NCBI GenBank assembly: GCA_905197485.1
Contig: CAJJYZ010000012.1
Span: 1 to 59,803 of the forward strand
Source of the DNA: an uncultured Lachnospiraceae bacterium
Lineage (GTDB): Bacteria; Bacillota; Clostridia; Lachnospirales; Lachnospiraceae
DNA length: 59,803 nucleotides
Direction: 5' to 3'
Shown here: positions 44,686 through 53,463 of the stretch, one piece after another
Layout: each line of letters opens with the position of its first letter
Position numbering within the stretch: the first letter of the stretch is position 1
Notes under the pieces: generated by a model
What the model saw: only the letters and a program-made list of their open reading frames with translations
What the model was told of the DNA's origin: nothing
Database searches by the model: none
Translations under genes and position numbers: made by a program

Positions 44686-46014
44686 ATGAGTAAACCAATT
44701 GTAGCCATTGTGGGAAGACCGAATGTAGGAAAATCTACATTATTCAACGCTTTGGCAGGAGAGATGATTTCGATTGTAAAAGATACTCCAGGAGTAACAA
44801 GAGACCGTATTTATGCGGAGATTACATGGTTGGATCGGAACTTTACATTGATTGATACCGGTGGTATTGAACCGGACAGCAAAGATATTATTTTATCCCA
44901 AATGAGAGAACAGGCGCAGATTGCCATCGATACGGCGGACGTCATCATCTTTTTGACGGACGTAAGACAAGGTCTGGTGGATTCGGATTCCAAGGTAGCA
45001 GATATGCTCCGTCGTTCCAAGAAACCGGTCGTGCTTGCCGTTAATAAGGTGGACAGCTTCCAGAAGTTCATGGGAGATGTCTATGAATTCTATAACCTTG
45101 GAATCGGGGACCCGGTACCGGTATCTGCCGCTTCCAGGTTGGGAATCGGCGACCTTCTGGACGAAGTGACGAAGCACTTCCCGGAACATGCGGGAGAGGA
45201 AGAGGAAAACGAGAGACCTCGTATTGCCATTGTAGGGAAACCGAACGTAGGAAAATCTTCGATTATTAATAAATTGCAGGGCAACAATCGTGTTATCGTA
45301 TCGGATATTGCCGGAACGACACGTGACGCCATTGATACGCCGGTAAAATACAATGGAAAAGAATATGTGTTTATCGATACGGCGGGTCTTAGAAGAAAGA
45401 ATAAGATTAAGGAAGATTTGGAACGCTATAGCATTATCCGGACGGTAACGGCGGTAGAAAGAGCAGATGTGGTTCTGCTTGTCATCGATGCGACAGAAGG
45501 CGTGACAGAGCAGGATGCAAAGATTGCAGGAATTGCTCATGAACGCGGCAAAGGTATCATTATTGTAGTCAACAAGTGGGATGCCATTGAGAAAAATGAC
45601 CGTACGATGCGGGAATACGAGCGGAAAGTCAGAGATGTGCTGTCTTACATGCCGTATGCGGAGATGATATTCGTGTCTGCGGCAACAGGACAGCGCCTGA
45701 ATAAACTGTATGATATGATTGATATGGTAATCGAGAATCAGACGCTTCGTATTGCGACGGGTGTGCTGAATGAGATTATGATGGAAGCGGTTGCAATGCA
45801 GCAGCCGCCTTCAGACAAAGGAAAACGTCTGAAATTATATTACATTACGCAAGTATCCGTAAAACCGCCAACATTTGTCATCTTTGTCAACGACAAGGAA
45901 CTGATGCATTTCTCTTATACGAGATATCTGGAAAACAAGATTCGGGAAGCCTTTGGATTCAGAGGAACTTCATTAAAATTCTTTATTCGTGAGAGAAAGG
46001 ATAAGGACAAATAA
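44686..46014 (+). CDS. der: Ribosome-assembly GTPase Der (EngA)
   Basis: 442 residues, the standard size. Two tandem GTPase domains are visible: GRPNVGKST near residue 9 with DTGG near 57 and NKVD near 119, then GKPNVGKSS near 184 with DTAG near 231 and NKWD near 296. A C-terminal KH-like domain follows. It is essential for 50S subunit maturation. The stop is directly adjacent to the plsY ATG. Confidence 0.97.
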   Translation: MSKPIVAIVGRPNVGKSTLFNALAGEMISIVKDTPGVTRDRIYAEITWLDRNFTLIDTGGIEPDSKDIILSQMREQAQIAIDTADVIIFLTDVRQGLVDSDSKVADMLRRSKKPVVLAVNKVDSFQKFMGDVYEFYNLGIGDPVPVSAASRLGIGDLLDEVTKHFPEHAGEEEENERPRIAIVGKPNVGKSSIINKLQGNNRVIVSDIAGTTRDAIDTPVKYNGKEYVFIDTAGLRRKNKIKEDLERYSIIRTVTAVERADVVLLVIDATEGVTEQDAKIAGIAHERGKGIIIVVNKWDAIEKNDRTMREYERKVRDVLSYMPYAEMIFVSAATGQRLNKLYDMIDMVIENQTLRIATGVLNEIMMEAVAMQQPPSDKGKRLKLYYITQVSVKPPTFVIFVNDKELMHFSYTRYLENKIREAFGFRGTSLKFFIRERKDKDK

Positions 46015-46656
46015 ATGGAACGGTTGATATGCTTGCTGATTGGTTATCTTTGTGGATTGTTTCAGACAGGATATATCTATGGGAAGCTGCATCATATTGA
46101 TATTCGACAGCATGGAAGCGGAAATGCGGGAACGACGAACGCGCTGCGTACGCTCGGATGGAAGGCGGGAGTCATCACATTTTTGGGAGACTGCCTGAAA
46201 TGCGTCCTCGCTGTTGGGATTGCATGGCTTCTGTTTGGGAAGACTCAGGAGAGAATGTTTGAGTTATTAGCGATGTATGCGGGAGTCGGCGCAGTGTTGG
46301 GGCACAATTTCCCGTTTTACCTTCATTTTAAAGGAGGAAAAGGCATTGCGGCGACTGCGGGGATTCTCTGGGCAGTAAATCCGAAAGTGGCGGCAGTTGC
46401 CTGCCTGACATTTATCGTGATTGTGGTGATTACAAGATATGTCTCTCTCGGCTCTATCGTGCTGGTTGTTATCTTTGCTATCGGCATGGTTGTGCAGGGG
46501 GAAGTGTTCGGAACAACACTGACGGCGCCGGAACGGTATGAGTTGTACGCGTTGTCTGTATTTTTGATGGTACTTGCCATTTATAAACACAAAGAAAATA
46601 TAAAAAGGCTGTTAAACGGAACAGAAAATAAATTAAGCTTTTCAAAAAAGAAGTAG
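46015..46656 (+). CDS. plsY: Acyl-phosphate:glycerol-3-phosphate acyltransferase PlsY
   Basis: 213 residues with five to six membrane helices. Family motifs: GSGNAGTTNALRTLG near residue 36, LGHNFPFYLHFKGGKGIA near 95 and the C-terminal YKHKENIKRLLNGTENK. It transfers acyl from acyl phosphate to glycerol 3-phosphate, the first step of phospholipid synthesis. It directly follows der and precedes gpsA, which supplies its substrate. Confidence 0.95.
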   Translation: MERLICLLIGYLCGLFQTGYIYGKLHHIDIRQHGSGNAGTTNALRTLGWKAGVITFLGDCLKCVLAVGIAWLLFGKTQERMFELLAMYAGVGAVLGHNFPFYLHFKGGKGIAATAGILWAVNPKVAAVACLTFIVIVVITRYVSLGSIVLVVIFAIGMVVQGEVFGTTLTAPERYELYALSVFLMVLAIYKHKENIKRLLNGTENKLSFSKKK

Positions 46657-46667
46657 GAGGTCAGATT

Positions 46668-47681
46668 ATGGCAAACGTAGGTGTACTTGGAGCCGGAAGC
46701 TGGGGAACAGCGCTTTCCCTGCTGCTTCACAAAAATGGACATCATGTGACGGTTTGGTCTGTGATGAAAGAGGAAGTGGAGATGCTTGATAAAGAAAGAG
46801 AGCATAAGAGCAAACTTCCGGGTGTGAGGATTCCGGACGATATGGTCTTTACGAATGAATTGGAAGAGGGAATCCAGGGGAAAGATTTCCTTGTACTTGC
46901 TGTGCCGTCTCCATTTACAAGAAGCACTGCACGCAAGATGAAGCCATATGTGGCAGACGGACAGATTATCGTCGATGTGGCGAAGGGAATCGAAGAAGAT
47001 ACGTTGATGACGCTGTCCCAGCAGATTCGGGAAGAAATCCCACAGGCAGATGTGGCGGTTCTTTCCGGACCAAGTCATGCGGAAGAAGTGGGAAGAGGAC
47101 TTCCGACAACGTGCGTTGTGGGAGCGAAGACGAAACAGACGGCAGAATACTTGCAGGAGGCATTCATGAGCGACGTATTCCGCGTATATACAAGTCCGGA
47201 TATGCTTGGCATGGAGCTTGGCGGTTCTCTGAAAAACGTCATCGCGCTCGCGGCAGGAATTGCGGATGGACTTGGATACGGAGACAATACGAAAGCCGCG
47301 CTCATCACGCGAGGAATCGCGGAGATTTCCCGTCTTGGCGTTGCGATGGGCGGAAAAATCGAGAGCTTCACAGGACTTACAGGAATCGGAGATTTGATTG
47401 TAACGTGTGCCAGTGTGCACAGCCGTAACCGAAAAGCCGGCTACCTGATTGGACAAGGGAAGACGATGAAAGAAGCGATGGACGAGGTCAAGATGGTAGT
47501 AGAAGGTGTCTATTCTACAAAGGCGGCGGTAAAACTGGCTCACAAATATAACGTTTCCATGCCGATTATCGAGCAGGTCAATGCCGTTCTCTTTGAGGAT
47601 AAGAGCGCGGAGGAAGCGATGAAAGACTTGATGCTTCGTGATAAGACGATTGAGAATCCAACGCTTCTTTGGGAAGAATAA
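46668..47681 (+). CDS. gpsA: Glycerol-3-phosphate dehydrogenase [NAD(P)+]
   Basis: 337 residues. The N-terminal NAD(P) site GAGSWGTALS lies near residue 8. The catalytic lysine region LGGSLKNVIALAAGIADG lies near 188, and the C-terminal domain has TGIGDLIVTCASVHSRNR. It reduces DHAP to glycerol 3-phosphate, the PlsY substrate, so the two neighbours act in sequence. A TAGGAGG site precedes the ATG. Confidence 0.97.
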   Translation: MANVGVLGAGSWGTALSLLLHKNGHHVTVWSVMKEEVEMLDKEREHKSKLPGVRIPDDMVFTNELEEGIQGKDFLVLAVPSPFTRSTARKMKPYVADGQIIVDVAKGIEEDTLMTLSQQIREEIPQADVAVLSGPSHAEEVGRGLPTTCVVGAKTKQTAEYLQEAFMSDVFRVYTSPDMLGMELGGSLKNVIALAAGIADGLGYGDNTKAALITRGIAEISRLGVAMGGKIESFTGLTGIGDLIVTCASVHSRNRKAGYLIGQGKTMKEAMDEVKMVVEGVYSTKAAVKLAHKYNVSMPIIEQVNAVLFEDKSAEEAMKDLMLRDKTIENPTLLWEE

Positions 47682-47718
47682 GGTAGAATCTGATGGAAGG
47701 CGTATCAGCGCCCCGAAA

Positions 47719-47752
47719 AACAGAATCCGAAAATTCGGGTTCTGTTTTTTTG
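47719..47752 (+). terminator. Terminator after gpsA
   Basis: AACAGAATCCGAA and TTCGGGTTCTGTT arms, then T7. It separates the housekeeping operon from spoIVA. Confidence 0.88.
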
Positions 47753-47760
47753 TGTGCGAA

Positions 47761-47768
47761 CATACATT
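47761..47768 (+). promoter_or_regulatory. SigE-type -10 element of spoIVA
   Basis: CATACATT matches the SigE -10 consensus CATACAnT. It lies 28 bp ahead of the spoIVA ATG and directly after the gpsA terminator. A clear -35 is not evident, so the call rests on the -10 and the sporulation role of the gene. Confidence 0.5.
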
Positions 47769-47796
47769 AGTATCAGCAAAGCAAGGGGGTATCCAC

Positions 47797-49269
47797 ATGA
47801 ATCCATTTCATTTATACAAAGACATACAGGCAAGAACCAACGGTGAAATCTACATAGGGGTTGTGGGGCCTGTGAGAACCGGAAAATCCACATTTATCAA
47901 ACGATTCATGGACCTTCTCGTTCTTCCGAACATGAAGGATGAGAATGCGAAAGCAAGAACGAGGGATGAACTTCCGCAGTCCGCCTCCGGGAAGACGATT
48001 ATGACGACGGAGCCGAAGTTCGTTCCGAAGGAAGCGGCGGCGATTCAACTGGATGGGGATGTATCTGCAAAAGTACGTCTTATCGACTGTGTCGGCTATA
48101 TGGTGGAGGGGGCTTCCGGTTACGTGGAGAATGAAGAAGAGCGTCAGGTGAAAACGCCATGGTTTGAACACGAGATTCCGTTTACAAAGGCGGCGGCAAT
48201 CGGGACGCAGAAAGTCATTCACGACCACTCTACCATCGGGATTGTTGTGACAACCGATGGTACGATAGGGGAGATTCCGCGCGAGAACTATGTGGAAGCA
48301 GAAGGGAAGACGATTCAGGAATTGAAAAATTTAGGCAAGCCGTTTGTTGTTCTCGTCAATTCCAAAAGACCATATGGCGAAGAAGCGAAAACTATCGTGG
48401 AGAAGATAGAAGCAAAGTATGAAGTACCGGCGATGGCGGTGAATTGCGAGCAGCTTCGGGAGGAAGACATCCATCATATCATGCAGAGTGTGTTGTTCGA
48501 ATTTCCGATTTCGGAGATTCAGTTTTTCATTCCCAAATGGGTGGAAATGCTGCCGATGGAGCATCCGATTAAGCAGGAACTTATCGATTATGTAAAATAT
48601 GTGATGGAAGCGGTTCATCAGATTAAGGACGCGAAGAAAGAACTTCCGAAGCCGGAAAGCCGATATCTGGAAGGGATTCGCGTGGAAGAAATCGTCATGG
48701 ATACGGGATGCATCCGCATTCAGATTCAAGTGGGAGACAGATTCTATTACGATGTGTTAAGCGAATTGACAGGAGCAGATATTGCGGGAGAATATGATTT
48801 GATTCGGACATTAAAACAGTTATCTGTCTTGAGAAAAGAATACGAGGGCGTGAAAGACGCTATGGATTCGGTTCGCCTCAAAGGATACGGGGTGGTGACT
48901 CCGGCAAAGGAGGAAATCAAGTTGGAAGAGCCGATTCTTATGAAACAAGGGAATAAATACGGAGTGAAGATTCATTCGGAGGCTCCGTCTATCCATATGA
49001 TACGGGCGAATATTGAGACGGAGATTACTCCGATTGTCGGCAATGAAAAGCAGGCGGAAGATTTGATACAATATATCAAACAAAGCGGAGAGACGGAAGA
49101 GGGAATCTGGAGTACGAATATCTTCGGAAAATCCATCGAGGAGCTTGTAATGGATGGAATGCGGAACAAAATCATGATGATTAACGATGAAAGCCAGGTG
49201 AAATTACAAGATACGATGCAGAAGATTGTGAACGACAGCAACGGAGGAATGGTGTGCATTATCATTTAG
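47797..49269 (+). CDS. spoIVA: Stage IV sporulation ATPase SpoIVA
   Basis: 490 residues from ATG 47797, next to an AAGGGGG ribosome site; an upstream extension to 47638 overlaps gpsA and its terminator. The Bacillus subtilis protein has 492. SpoIVA polymerises with ATP around the forespore as the coat basement. Walker A GPVRTGKST near residue 24, the segment KTIMTTEPKFVPKEA near 68 and the conserved C-terminus ending GGMVCIII are all present. This marks the host as an endospore former by gene content. Confidence 0.97.
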   Translation: MNPFHLYKDIQARTNGEIYIGVVGPVRTGKSTFIKRFMDLLVLPNMKDENAKARTRDELPQSASGKTIMTTEPKFVPKEAAAIQLDGDVSAKVRLIDCVGYMVEGASGYVENEEERQVKTPWFEHEIPFTKAAAIGTQKVIHDHSTIGIVVTTDGTIGEIPRENYVEAEGKTIQELKNLGKPFVVLVNSKRPYGEEAKTIVEKIEAKYEVPAMAVNCEQLREEDIHHIMQSVLFEFPISEIQFFIPKWVEMLPMEHPIKQELIDYVKYVMEAVHQIKDAKKELPKPESRYLEGIRVEEIVMDTGCIRIQIQVGDRFYYDVLSELTGADIAGEYDLIRTLKQLSVLRKEYEGVKDAMDSVRLKGYGVVTPAKEEIKLEEPILMKQGNKYGVKIHSEAPSIHMIRANIETEITPIVGNEKQAEDLIQYIKQSGETEEGIWSTNIFGKSIEELVMDGMRNKIMMINDESQVKLQDTMQKIVNDSNGGMVCIII

Positions 49270-49319
49270 AAACGAAGCTTCTGAATATTCATTAATATAT
49301 ATAATGGGCACTTTCCAGT

Positions 49320-49342
49320 GCTTCCGTTGACAAGACGGAAGC
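49320..49342. terminator. Hairpin between spoIVA and the NCS2 permease gene
   Basis: GCTTCCGT and ACGGAAGC form a perfect 8-bp stem; TTTCTT follows 3 bases later. It can terminate spoIVA transcription and also overlaps the next promoter's -35. Confidence 0.55.
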
Positions 49343-49356
49343 CGGTTTCTTATAAT
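49327..49356 (+). promoter_or_regulatory. Promoter of the NCS2 permease gene
   Basis: Perfect TTGACA (49327-49332), an 18-bp spacer and perfect TATAAT (49351-49356). The -35 is in the loop of the 49320-49342 palindrome. Confidence 0.8.
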
Positions 49357-49392
49357 ATACGAGTTAAAAAACATAAGAAGGGAACTATACAA

Positions 49393-50712
49393 ATGAAAAC
49401 AGAGAAAACATACGCATCTGTATTTGAACTAAATGGGCGTCCAAGATTCGGAGAGGCATTTCCGTTGGCGTTACAGCATGTCGTGGCGATGATTGTAGGC
49501 TGCGTGACTCCGGCGATTGTGATTGCGGGGGTAGCGGGGTTAAATGGAAAAGACCAGGTGATTCTTGTCCAGTCTGCACTTTTCATTGCGGCGGTTTCCA
49601 CGCTGATTCAGCTATTCCCGATTGCAGGGAAGATTGGTTCCGGTCTTCCTGTGATTATGGGAGTCAGCTTTGCCTATCTGCCGAGTATGCAGGCGATTGC
49701 CGGAAGCTTCGACATTGCAACAATACTAGGCGCACAGTTGATTGGCGGTATCGTGGCGATTTTTGTGGGAATTTTCGTGACAAAGCTACGTGTGCTTTTC
49801 CCGCCGCTGATTACCGGAACGGTTGTATTTACCATTGGACTTTCTTTATATCCGACGGCGGTAAAATATATGGCAGGAGGAGCTTCTTCTCCAGACTATG
49901 GCTCATGGAAAAACTGGCTCGTCGGATTCCTTACATTATTCGTTGTGATTGGACTGAATCATTTCGGAAAAGGAATCTGCAAACTGGCTTCTATTTTGAT
50001 TGGAATGATGGTTGGATATATCGTGTCTATCTTCTTTGGCATGATTGATTTCTCGGCGGTTGGAAGTGCAGGATTGTTCCAGATTCCGCAGCCGCTTCAT
50101 TTTGGAATGAAATTTGAAGTGTCTGCGATTGTGACAATGGTTATTCTTTTCGTCATTAACTCTGTACAGGCAATCGGCGATTTCTCCGCGACGACTGGAG
50201 GAGGATTAGACCGGGAGCCGACGGACAGAGAATTATCCGGTGGAATTGTGGCATATGGTATTTCTAATATTTTCGGTTCTTTCTTTGGAGGACTTCCGAC
50301 AGCGACATTCAGCCAGAACGTGGGAATCGTAGCGACGACAAAAGTAGTCAACCGCATGGTGCTTGGACTTGCGGCGGTGATTCTGCTTTTCGCGGGATTT
50401 ATGCCGAAATTCTCGGCGCTTCTTACGACGATTCCGCAGTGTGTGCTGGGAGGAGCAACAATTTCCGTATTTGCGACGATTGCAATGACAGGAATTAAAC
50501 TTGTCACACAGCAGCCGTTATCCTATCGGAACACTTCGATTGTAGGACTTGCGGTTGCGCTTGGTATGGGAATTACACAGTGCTCTGACGCTTTGGCGGC
50601 ATTTCCAGCGTGGGTGACAACGGTATTCGGAAAATCTCCGGTTGTAGTAACTACGATTGTAGCGATTGCGTTGAATCTGATATTGCCGAAAGAAAAGACG
50701 CAAGAAAAATAA
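49393..50712 (+). CDS. NCS2 purine (xanthine/uric acid type) permease
   Basis: 439 residues from ATG 49393, which has AAGAAGGGAA ahead; an in-frame upstream extension covers the promoter. It has about 12-14 membrane helices. NCS2 motifs: FPLALQHVVAM near residue 22, GLPVIMGVSFAYLPSM near 85, SVQAIGDFSATTGGGLDREPT near 256-277, and GGLPTATFSQNVGIVATTKV near 298-317. These resemble xanthine permeases more than uracil ones, and the neighbour is xpt. It is a proton symporter for nucleobases; exact preference is inferred. Confidence 0.9.
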   Translation: MKTEKTYASVFELNGRPRFGEAFPLALQHVVAMIVGCVTPAIVIAGVAGLNGKDQVILVQSALFIAAVSTLIQLFPIAGKIGSGLPVIMGVSFAYLPSMQAIAGSFDIATILGAQLIGGIVAIFVGIFVTKLRVLFPPLITGTVVFTIGLSLYPTAVKYMAGGASSPDYGSWKNWLVGFLTLFVVIGLNHFGKGICKLASILIGMMVGYIVSIFFGMIDFSAVGSAGLFQIPQPLHFGMKFEVSAIVTMVILFVINSVQAIGDFSATTGGGLDREPTDRELSGGIVAYGISNIFGSFFGGLPTATFSQNVGIVATTKVVNRMVLGLAAVILLFAGFMPKFSALLTTIPQCVLGGATISVFATIAMTGIKLVTQQPLSYRNTSIVGLAVALGMGITQCSDALAAFPAWVTTVFGKSPVVVTTIVAIALNLILPKEKTQEK

Positions 50713-50722
50713 AAACAGTGAC

Positions 50723-50770
50723 AAAAAATTCCTGTGAATCCGTAAGTTTATAGATTCACAGGAATTTTTT
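50723..50770. terminator. Bidirectional terminator between the permease gene and xpt
   Basis: AATTCCTGTGAATC and GATTCACAGGAATT arms flanked by A6 and T6. Confidence 0.9.
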
Positions 50771-50808
50771 CGAGATAGAAAATCTAACCACTGCTATCCG
50801 TTCGAAAC

Positions 50809-51381
50809 TTATTCTCGGAATGTAAGACTTGTGTCTGTCATGGAGTCAATGATTGCAAGAGATTCCAAATGAATGCCCTTGTCGCGGATAATCTGTCCTC
50901 CATTCTGCATTCCTTTCTCAATTACGATACCGGCTCCTTCGATAGAAGCGCCGGATTCCTCCACGAGCTCGATGAGACCCTGAAGGGCGCATCCATTTGC
51001 TAAAAAGTCGTCGATAATCAAGACGTTGTCATCGGCATTCAAAAACTTCTTAGACAAGATGACGTCGTAGACGCGCTTGTGCGTAAAAGATTCTACCTTA
51101 GAGTGATACACTTCTCCATCGATGTTGATGCTCTGTGTCTTCTTCGCAAATACGACAGGTACATGAAAATACTGTGCCACGATACATGCAATTCCGATGC
51201 CGGAAGCCTCGATTGTAAGTATCTTCGTAATCTTATCACTAGGGAATCTTCTTCTGAATTCCTTTCCGATTTCATTGATTAAGTCAATGTCCATCTGATG
51301 ATTTAAAAAGCTATCTACTTTTAATACATTTCCCGGCTTCACAACGCCGTCTTTTAAAATACGTTCCTTTAAAAGCTGCAT
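50809..51381 (-). CDS. xpt: Xanthine phosphoribosyltransferase
   Basis: 190 residues, the Bacillus Xpt size. It converts xanthine and PRPP to XMP. The PRPP loop VLIIDDFLANGCALQ lies near residue 119, the N-terminus reads LKERILKDGVVKPGNVLKVDSFLNHQ, and IEASGIGIA near 58 is family-typical. It faces the purine permease gene, so uptake and salvage are adjacent. No purine riboswitch is seen in its short leader; the promoter is 51422-51450. Confidence 0.95.
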   Translation of the reverse strand: MQLLKERILKDGVVKPGNVLKVDSFLNHQMDIDLINEIGKEFRRRFPSDKITKILTIEASGIGIACIVAQYFHVPVVFAKKTQSINIDGEVYHSKVESFTHKRVYDVILSKKFLNADDNVLIIDDFLANGCALQGLIELVEESGASIEGAGIVIEKGMQNGGQIIRDKGIHLESLAIIDSMTDTSLTFRE

Positions 51382-51421
51382 GACAAATATCCTTCCTTAT
51401 GTTAAAGTTATATAATGATAC

Positions 51422-51450
51422 ATAATACCGCAAAATATGTCGATTTTCAA
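51422..51450 (-). promoter_or_regulatory. Promoter of xpt
   Basis: On the minus strand: TTGAAA (51445-51450), a 17-bp spacer and TATTAT (51422-51427). Confidence 0.75.
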
Positions 51451-51479
51451 CGATTAATTCAAAGAAAAGGAGAAAAATT

Positions 51480-52067
51480 ATGACAAGGTTAGAACAACAG
51501 GTGAAGTTTCTGGTAGAGATTGACAAAGTGAAAAATATTTTTCGGCAGACTTATCTTGCAGACGCCAACCGCAAAGAAAATGATGCGGAGCATTCCTGGC
51601 ATCTTGCGATTGCCGCGTTTCTTTTGAAAGAACATATGAAAGAAGAGGTAGACCTTCTGAAAGTAATCGTTATGGTTCTCATTCATGACCTGGTGGAGAT
51701 TGACGCGGGGGATACTTATGCGTACGATGACGCGGGAGCGGCTACAAAACGGGAGCGGGAAGAGAAAGGCGCAGACCGTATCTTCGGGATGCTTCCAGAA
51801 GACCAGGGACAATACTTTCGGGAATTGTGGGAGGAATTTGAAGCGTACGAAAGCGCAGATGCCAAGTTCGCACATCTTCTGGATAATTTCCAGCCATTGT
51901 TGTTAAACGACGCGTCCAACGGAAAAAGCTGGGCGGAGCATGGCGTGAAGAAATCTCAGATTTACAAAAGGAATGCAAAGATAGAAGAGACGTCCGAGGA
52001 CGTATGGAATTATATGAAGAGTCTCGTGGAAAAACATATCGAGCTCGGACATGTGAAGGATGAGTAA
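51480..52067 (+). CDS. HD-domain hydrolase (HDDC2 / YfbR-like)
   Basis: 195 residues. The metal-binding HD pattern is visible: NDAEHSWHLA near residue 36, VLIHDLVEIDAGD near 66 and the last Asp in AHLLDNFQPLL near 130. The family includes 5'-deoxynucleotidases that act on dNMPs. An AAAGGAG site precedes the ATG. Position next to xpt would fit a role in nucleotide turnover; the substrate is inferred. Confidence 0.85.
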   Translation: MTRLEQQVKFLVEIDKVKNIFRQTYLADANRKENDAEHSWHLAIAAFLLKEHMKEEVDLLKVIVMVLIHDLVEIDAGDTYAYDDAGAATKREREEKGADRIFGMLPEDQGQYFRELWEEFEAYESADAKFAHLLDNFQPLLLNDASNGKSWAEHGVKKSQIYKRNAKIEETSEDVWNYMKSLVEKHIELGHVKDE

Positions 52068-52115
52068 AATTAACTGTCCGTTAAGTTTTGTGACCGTATC
52101 TTAACGAACGTTCCG

Positions 52116-52144
52116 TTGTGGGAATCCGGATGTTTTGCTAGAAT
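52116..52144 (+). promoter_or_regulatory. Promoter of the HTH/TPR regulator gene
   Basis: TTGTGG (52116-52121), a 17-bp spacer and TAGAAT (52139-52144). Confidence 0.6.
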
Positions 52145-52215
52145 AAATGTAGGATATCCAATAGGAAAATACGAAATATTCTGCAGAAACCATGTCTTAT
52201 GAAGGGAGAATTTAT

Positions 52216-53256
52216 ATGCGGATTCATGAAATAATCAAACAGAAACGTCTGGAGCTTAAGATGACACAGGAACAGGTGGCGGAACGTCTTGGTGTGTCTG
52301 CTCCGGCGGTCAACAAATGGGAGCGGGGAATCAGTTATCCGGACATCACGTTGCTTTCGCCTCTTGCAAGGCTTCTCGGTGTGGATTTGAATACGCTTTT
52401 ATCATTTCAGGAAGAATTGACGAAAGAAGAAGTCGACCGGTTTGTAGGAGAATTGTATGATGCCATATCGACACAAGGATTTGATGAGGTATATGAACTG
52501 GGAATGAAGAAGCTTTCTGAGTATCCAACCTGTGATTATCTCTGGTATATGACGGCGCTCACGCTTCAGGGGGCAGTCATGATGTTCGTTCCGGCGGAGT
52601 ACGAAAGTTATGAAGAGAAGTTTGAAAAAATATATGAAAAGCTTACGGACAGCAAGAATCCGGAAATTGCGGAAATGTCCAAACAGATGTTGTTTTCCCA
52701 ATATATGGGGAGAAAAGACTATGAGGAGGCGGAGAAACTTCTGAATTCCATTCCGCAGAAGAACGTGAATGTTACTCAGCTTCGTGCCAACCTGTATAAA
52801 GAACAGGGAAGGCTGGAAGAGGCAGGGAAGCTCTATGAAGGAAAAGTTCTGACCGCGGCACAGGATATGGAGATGGCTATGCTGGGACTGATAGAGATTG
52901 CGGTAGAAGAAGGAAGAGCGGAGGATGCGGAATATATTCTTAAGAAAGCGCAGGCTCTTGTAGATGTCGCGGAACAATGGGGATATGGAAAATACCTCCA
53001 TGAATGGGAACTTGCCTATCGGCAGAAGGATATTCCGAGGTGTATAAATGCCTTTGAAGGCATGATGCGGGAAGTGGAACAGGAGTGGAGATTTCCGGAT
53101 TCGCCGCTTTACCGTTACACGAAACGAAAAGAAGAGGGACCGCCGTTCTGGGAGCAGATGAAGAAAAGCCTTCTCCAATGGACAAAAGAGGATGCGGAGG
53201 CAGGTTTTTTAAGGGAGTCTCCAGAATTTATGGAAATGCTTGCAAAGTATGAATAG
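52216..53256 (+). CDS. XRE-type regulator with TPR-like C-terminal region
   Basis: 346 residues from ATG 52216, which has GAAGGGAG ahead; an in-frame start 24 bp upstream is weaker. Residues 1-60 form an HTH_3 DNA-binding domain (LKMTQEQVAERLGVSAPAVNKWERG). The rest is helical with TPR-like pairs (for example 165-260, DYEEAEKLLNSIPQ and GRLEEAGKLYEGK). Similar proteins respond to peptides or metabolic cues, but the target is unknown. It is transcribed from its own promoter and ends just before the second dispersed repeat. Confidence 0.82.
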   Translation: MRIHEIIKQKRLELKMTQEQVAERLGVSAPAVNKWERGISYPDITLLSPLARLLGVDLNTLLSFQEELTKEEVDRFVGELYDAISTQGFDEVYELGMKKLSEYPTCDYLWYMTALTLQGAVMMFVPAEYESYEEKFEKIYEKLTDSKNPEIAEMSKQMLFSQYMGRKDYEEAEKLLNSIPQKNVNVTQLRANLYKEQGRLEEAGKLYEGKVLTAAQDMEMAMLGLIEIAVEEGRAEDAEYILKKAQALVDVAEQWGYGKYLHEWELAYRQKDIPRCINAFEGMMREVEQEWRFPDSPLYRYTKRKEEGPPFWEQMKKSLLQWTKEDAEAGFLRESPEFMEMLAKYE

Positions 53257-53265
53257 AAAAATGAT

Positions 53266-53329
53266 TGCGCAATAGCGCATCCTCACACGAAGTGTGTTTG
53301 TTCTGAAATAGGATTCCAAAGGGACTCCC
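53266..53329 (-). repeat. Dispersed extragenic multi-hairpin repeat, copy 2 (inverted)
   Basis: Read on the minus strand it repeats the order of copy 1: a TTGGAA-type hairpin, a CCTAT linker, CACAC-TTC-GTGTG and TGCGC-TATT-GCGCA. An additional flanking pair GTTCTG/CAGAAC extends it to about 53340. Loops and linkers differ while stems are kept. Confidence 0.6.
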
Positions 53330-53346
53330 TATTCCAGAACAAATAG

Positions 53347-53373
53347 GAAAAGGTTGCAATCGCAGCCTTTTTC
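53347..53373 (+). terminator. Terminator after the HTH/TPR gene
   Basis: AAAAGGTTGC and GCAGCCTTTTT arms (one G-T pair) around a 4-base loop. Confidence 0.85.
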
Positions 53374-53374
53374 A

Positions 53375-53403
53375 TTGTGTGTAGGAGAAAATTGTGTTAT
53401 AAT
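53375..53403 (+). promoter_or_regulatory. Promoter ahead of the Rpn-family gene
   Basis: TTGTGT (53375-53380), a 17-bp spacer and TATAAT (53398-53403). The transcript would have a ~180-base leader. Apart from the palindrome at 53448 I see no gene in the leader. Confidence 0.65.
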
Positions 53404-53447
53404 CTTATCACGAATCAGGATTTCTAAAGTCTTTATTCTAAAGTATC

Positions 53448-53463
53448 TGTGATGTTCATCACA
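53448..53463. promoter_or_regulatory. CRP/FNR-like palindrome
   Basis: TGTGATGTTCATCACA fits the CRP half-sites TGTGA-N6-TCACA exactly and is a 7-bp perfect inverted repeat. It lies about 40 bp downstream of the predicted start site. It could be an operator acting as a roadblock or an RNA hairpin; the regulator is not known. Confidence 0.4.

Noticed and set aside
49270..49392. Purine riboswitch ahead of the NCS2 permease gene
   Set aside because: A three-way junction can be drawn (AT-rich P1, a GCACT/AGTGC arm and a TTCCGT/ACGGAA arm), but the conserved purine core and kissing loops are missing, and a consensus promoter lies inside the element.
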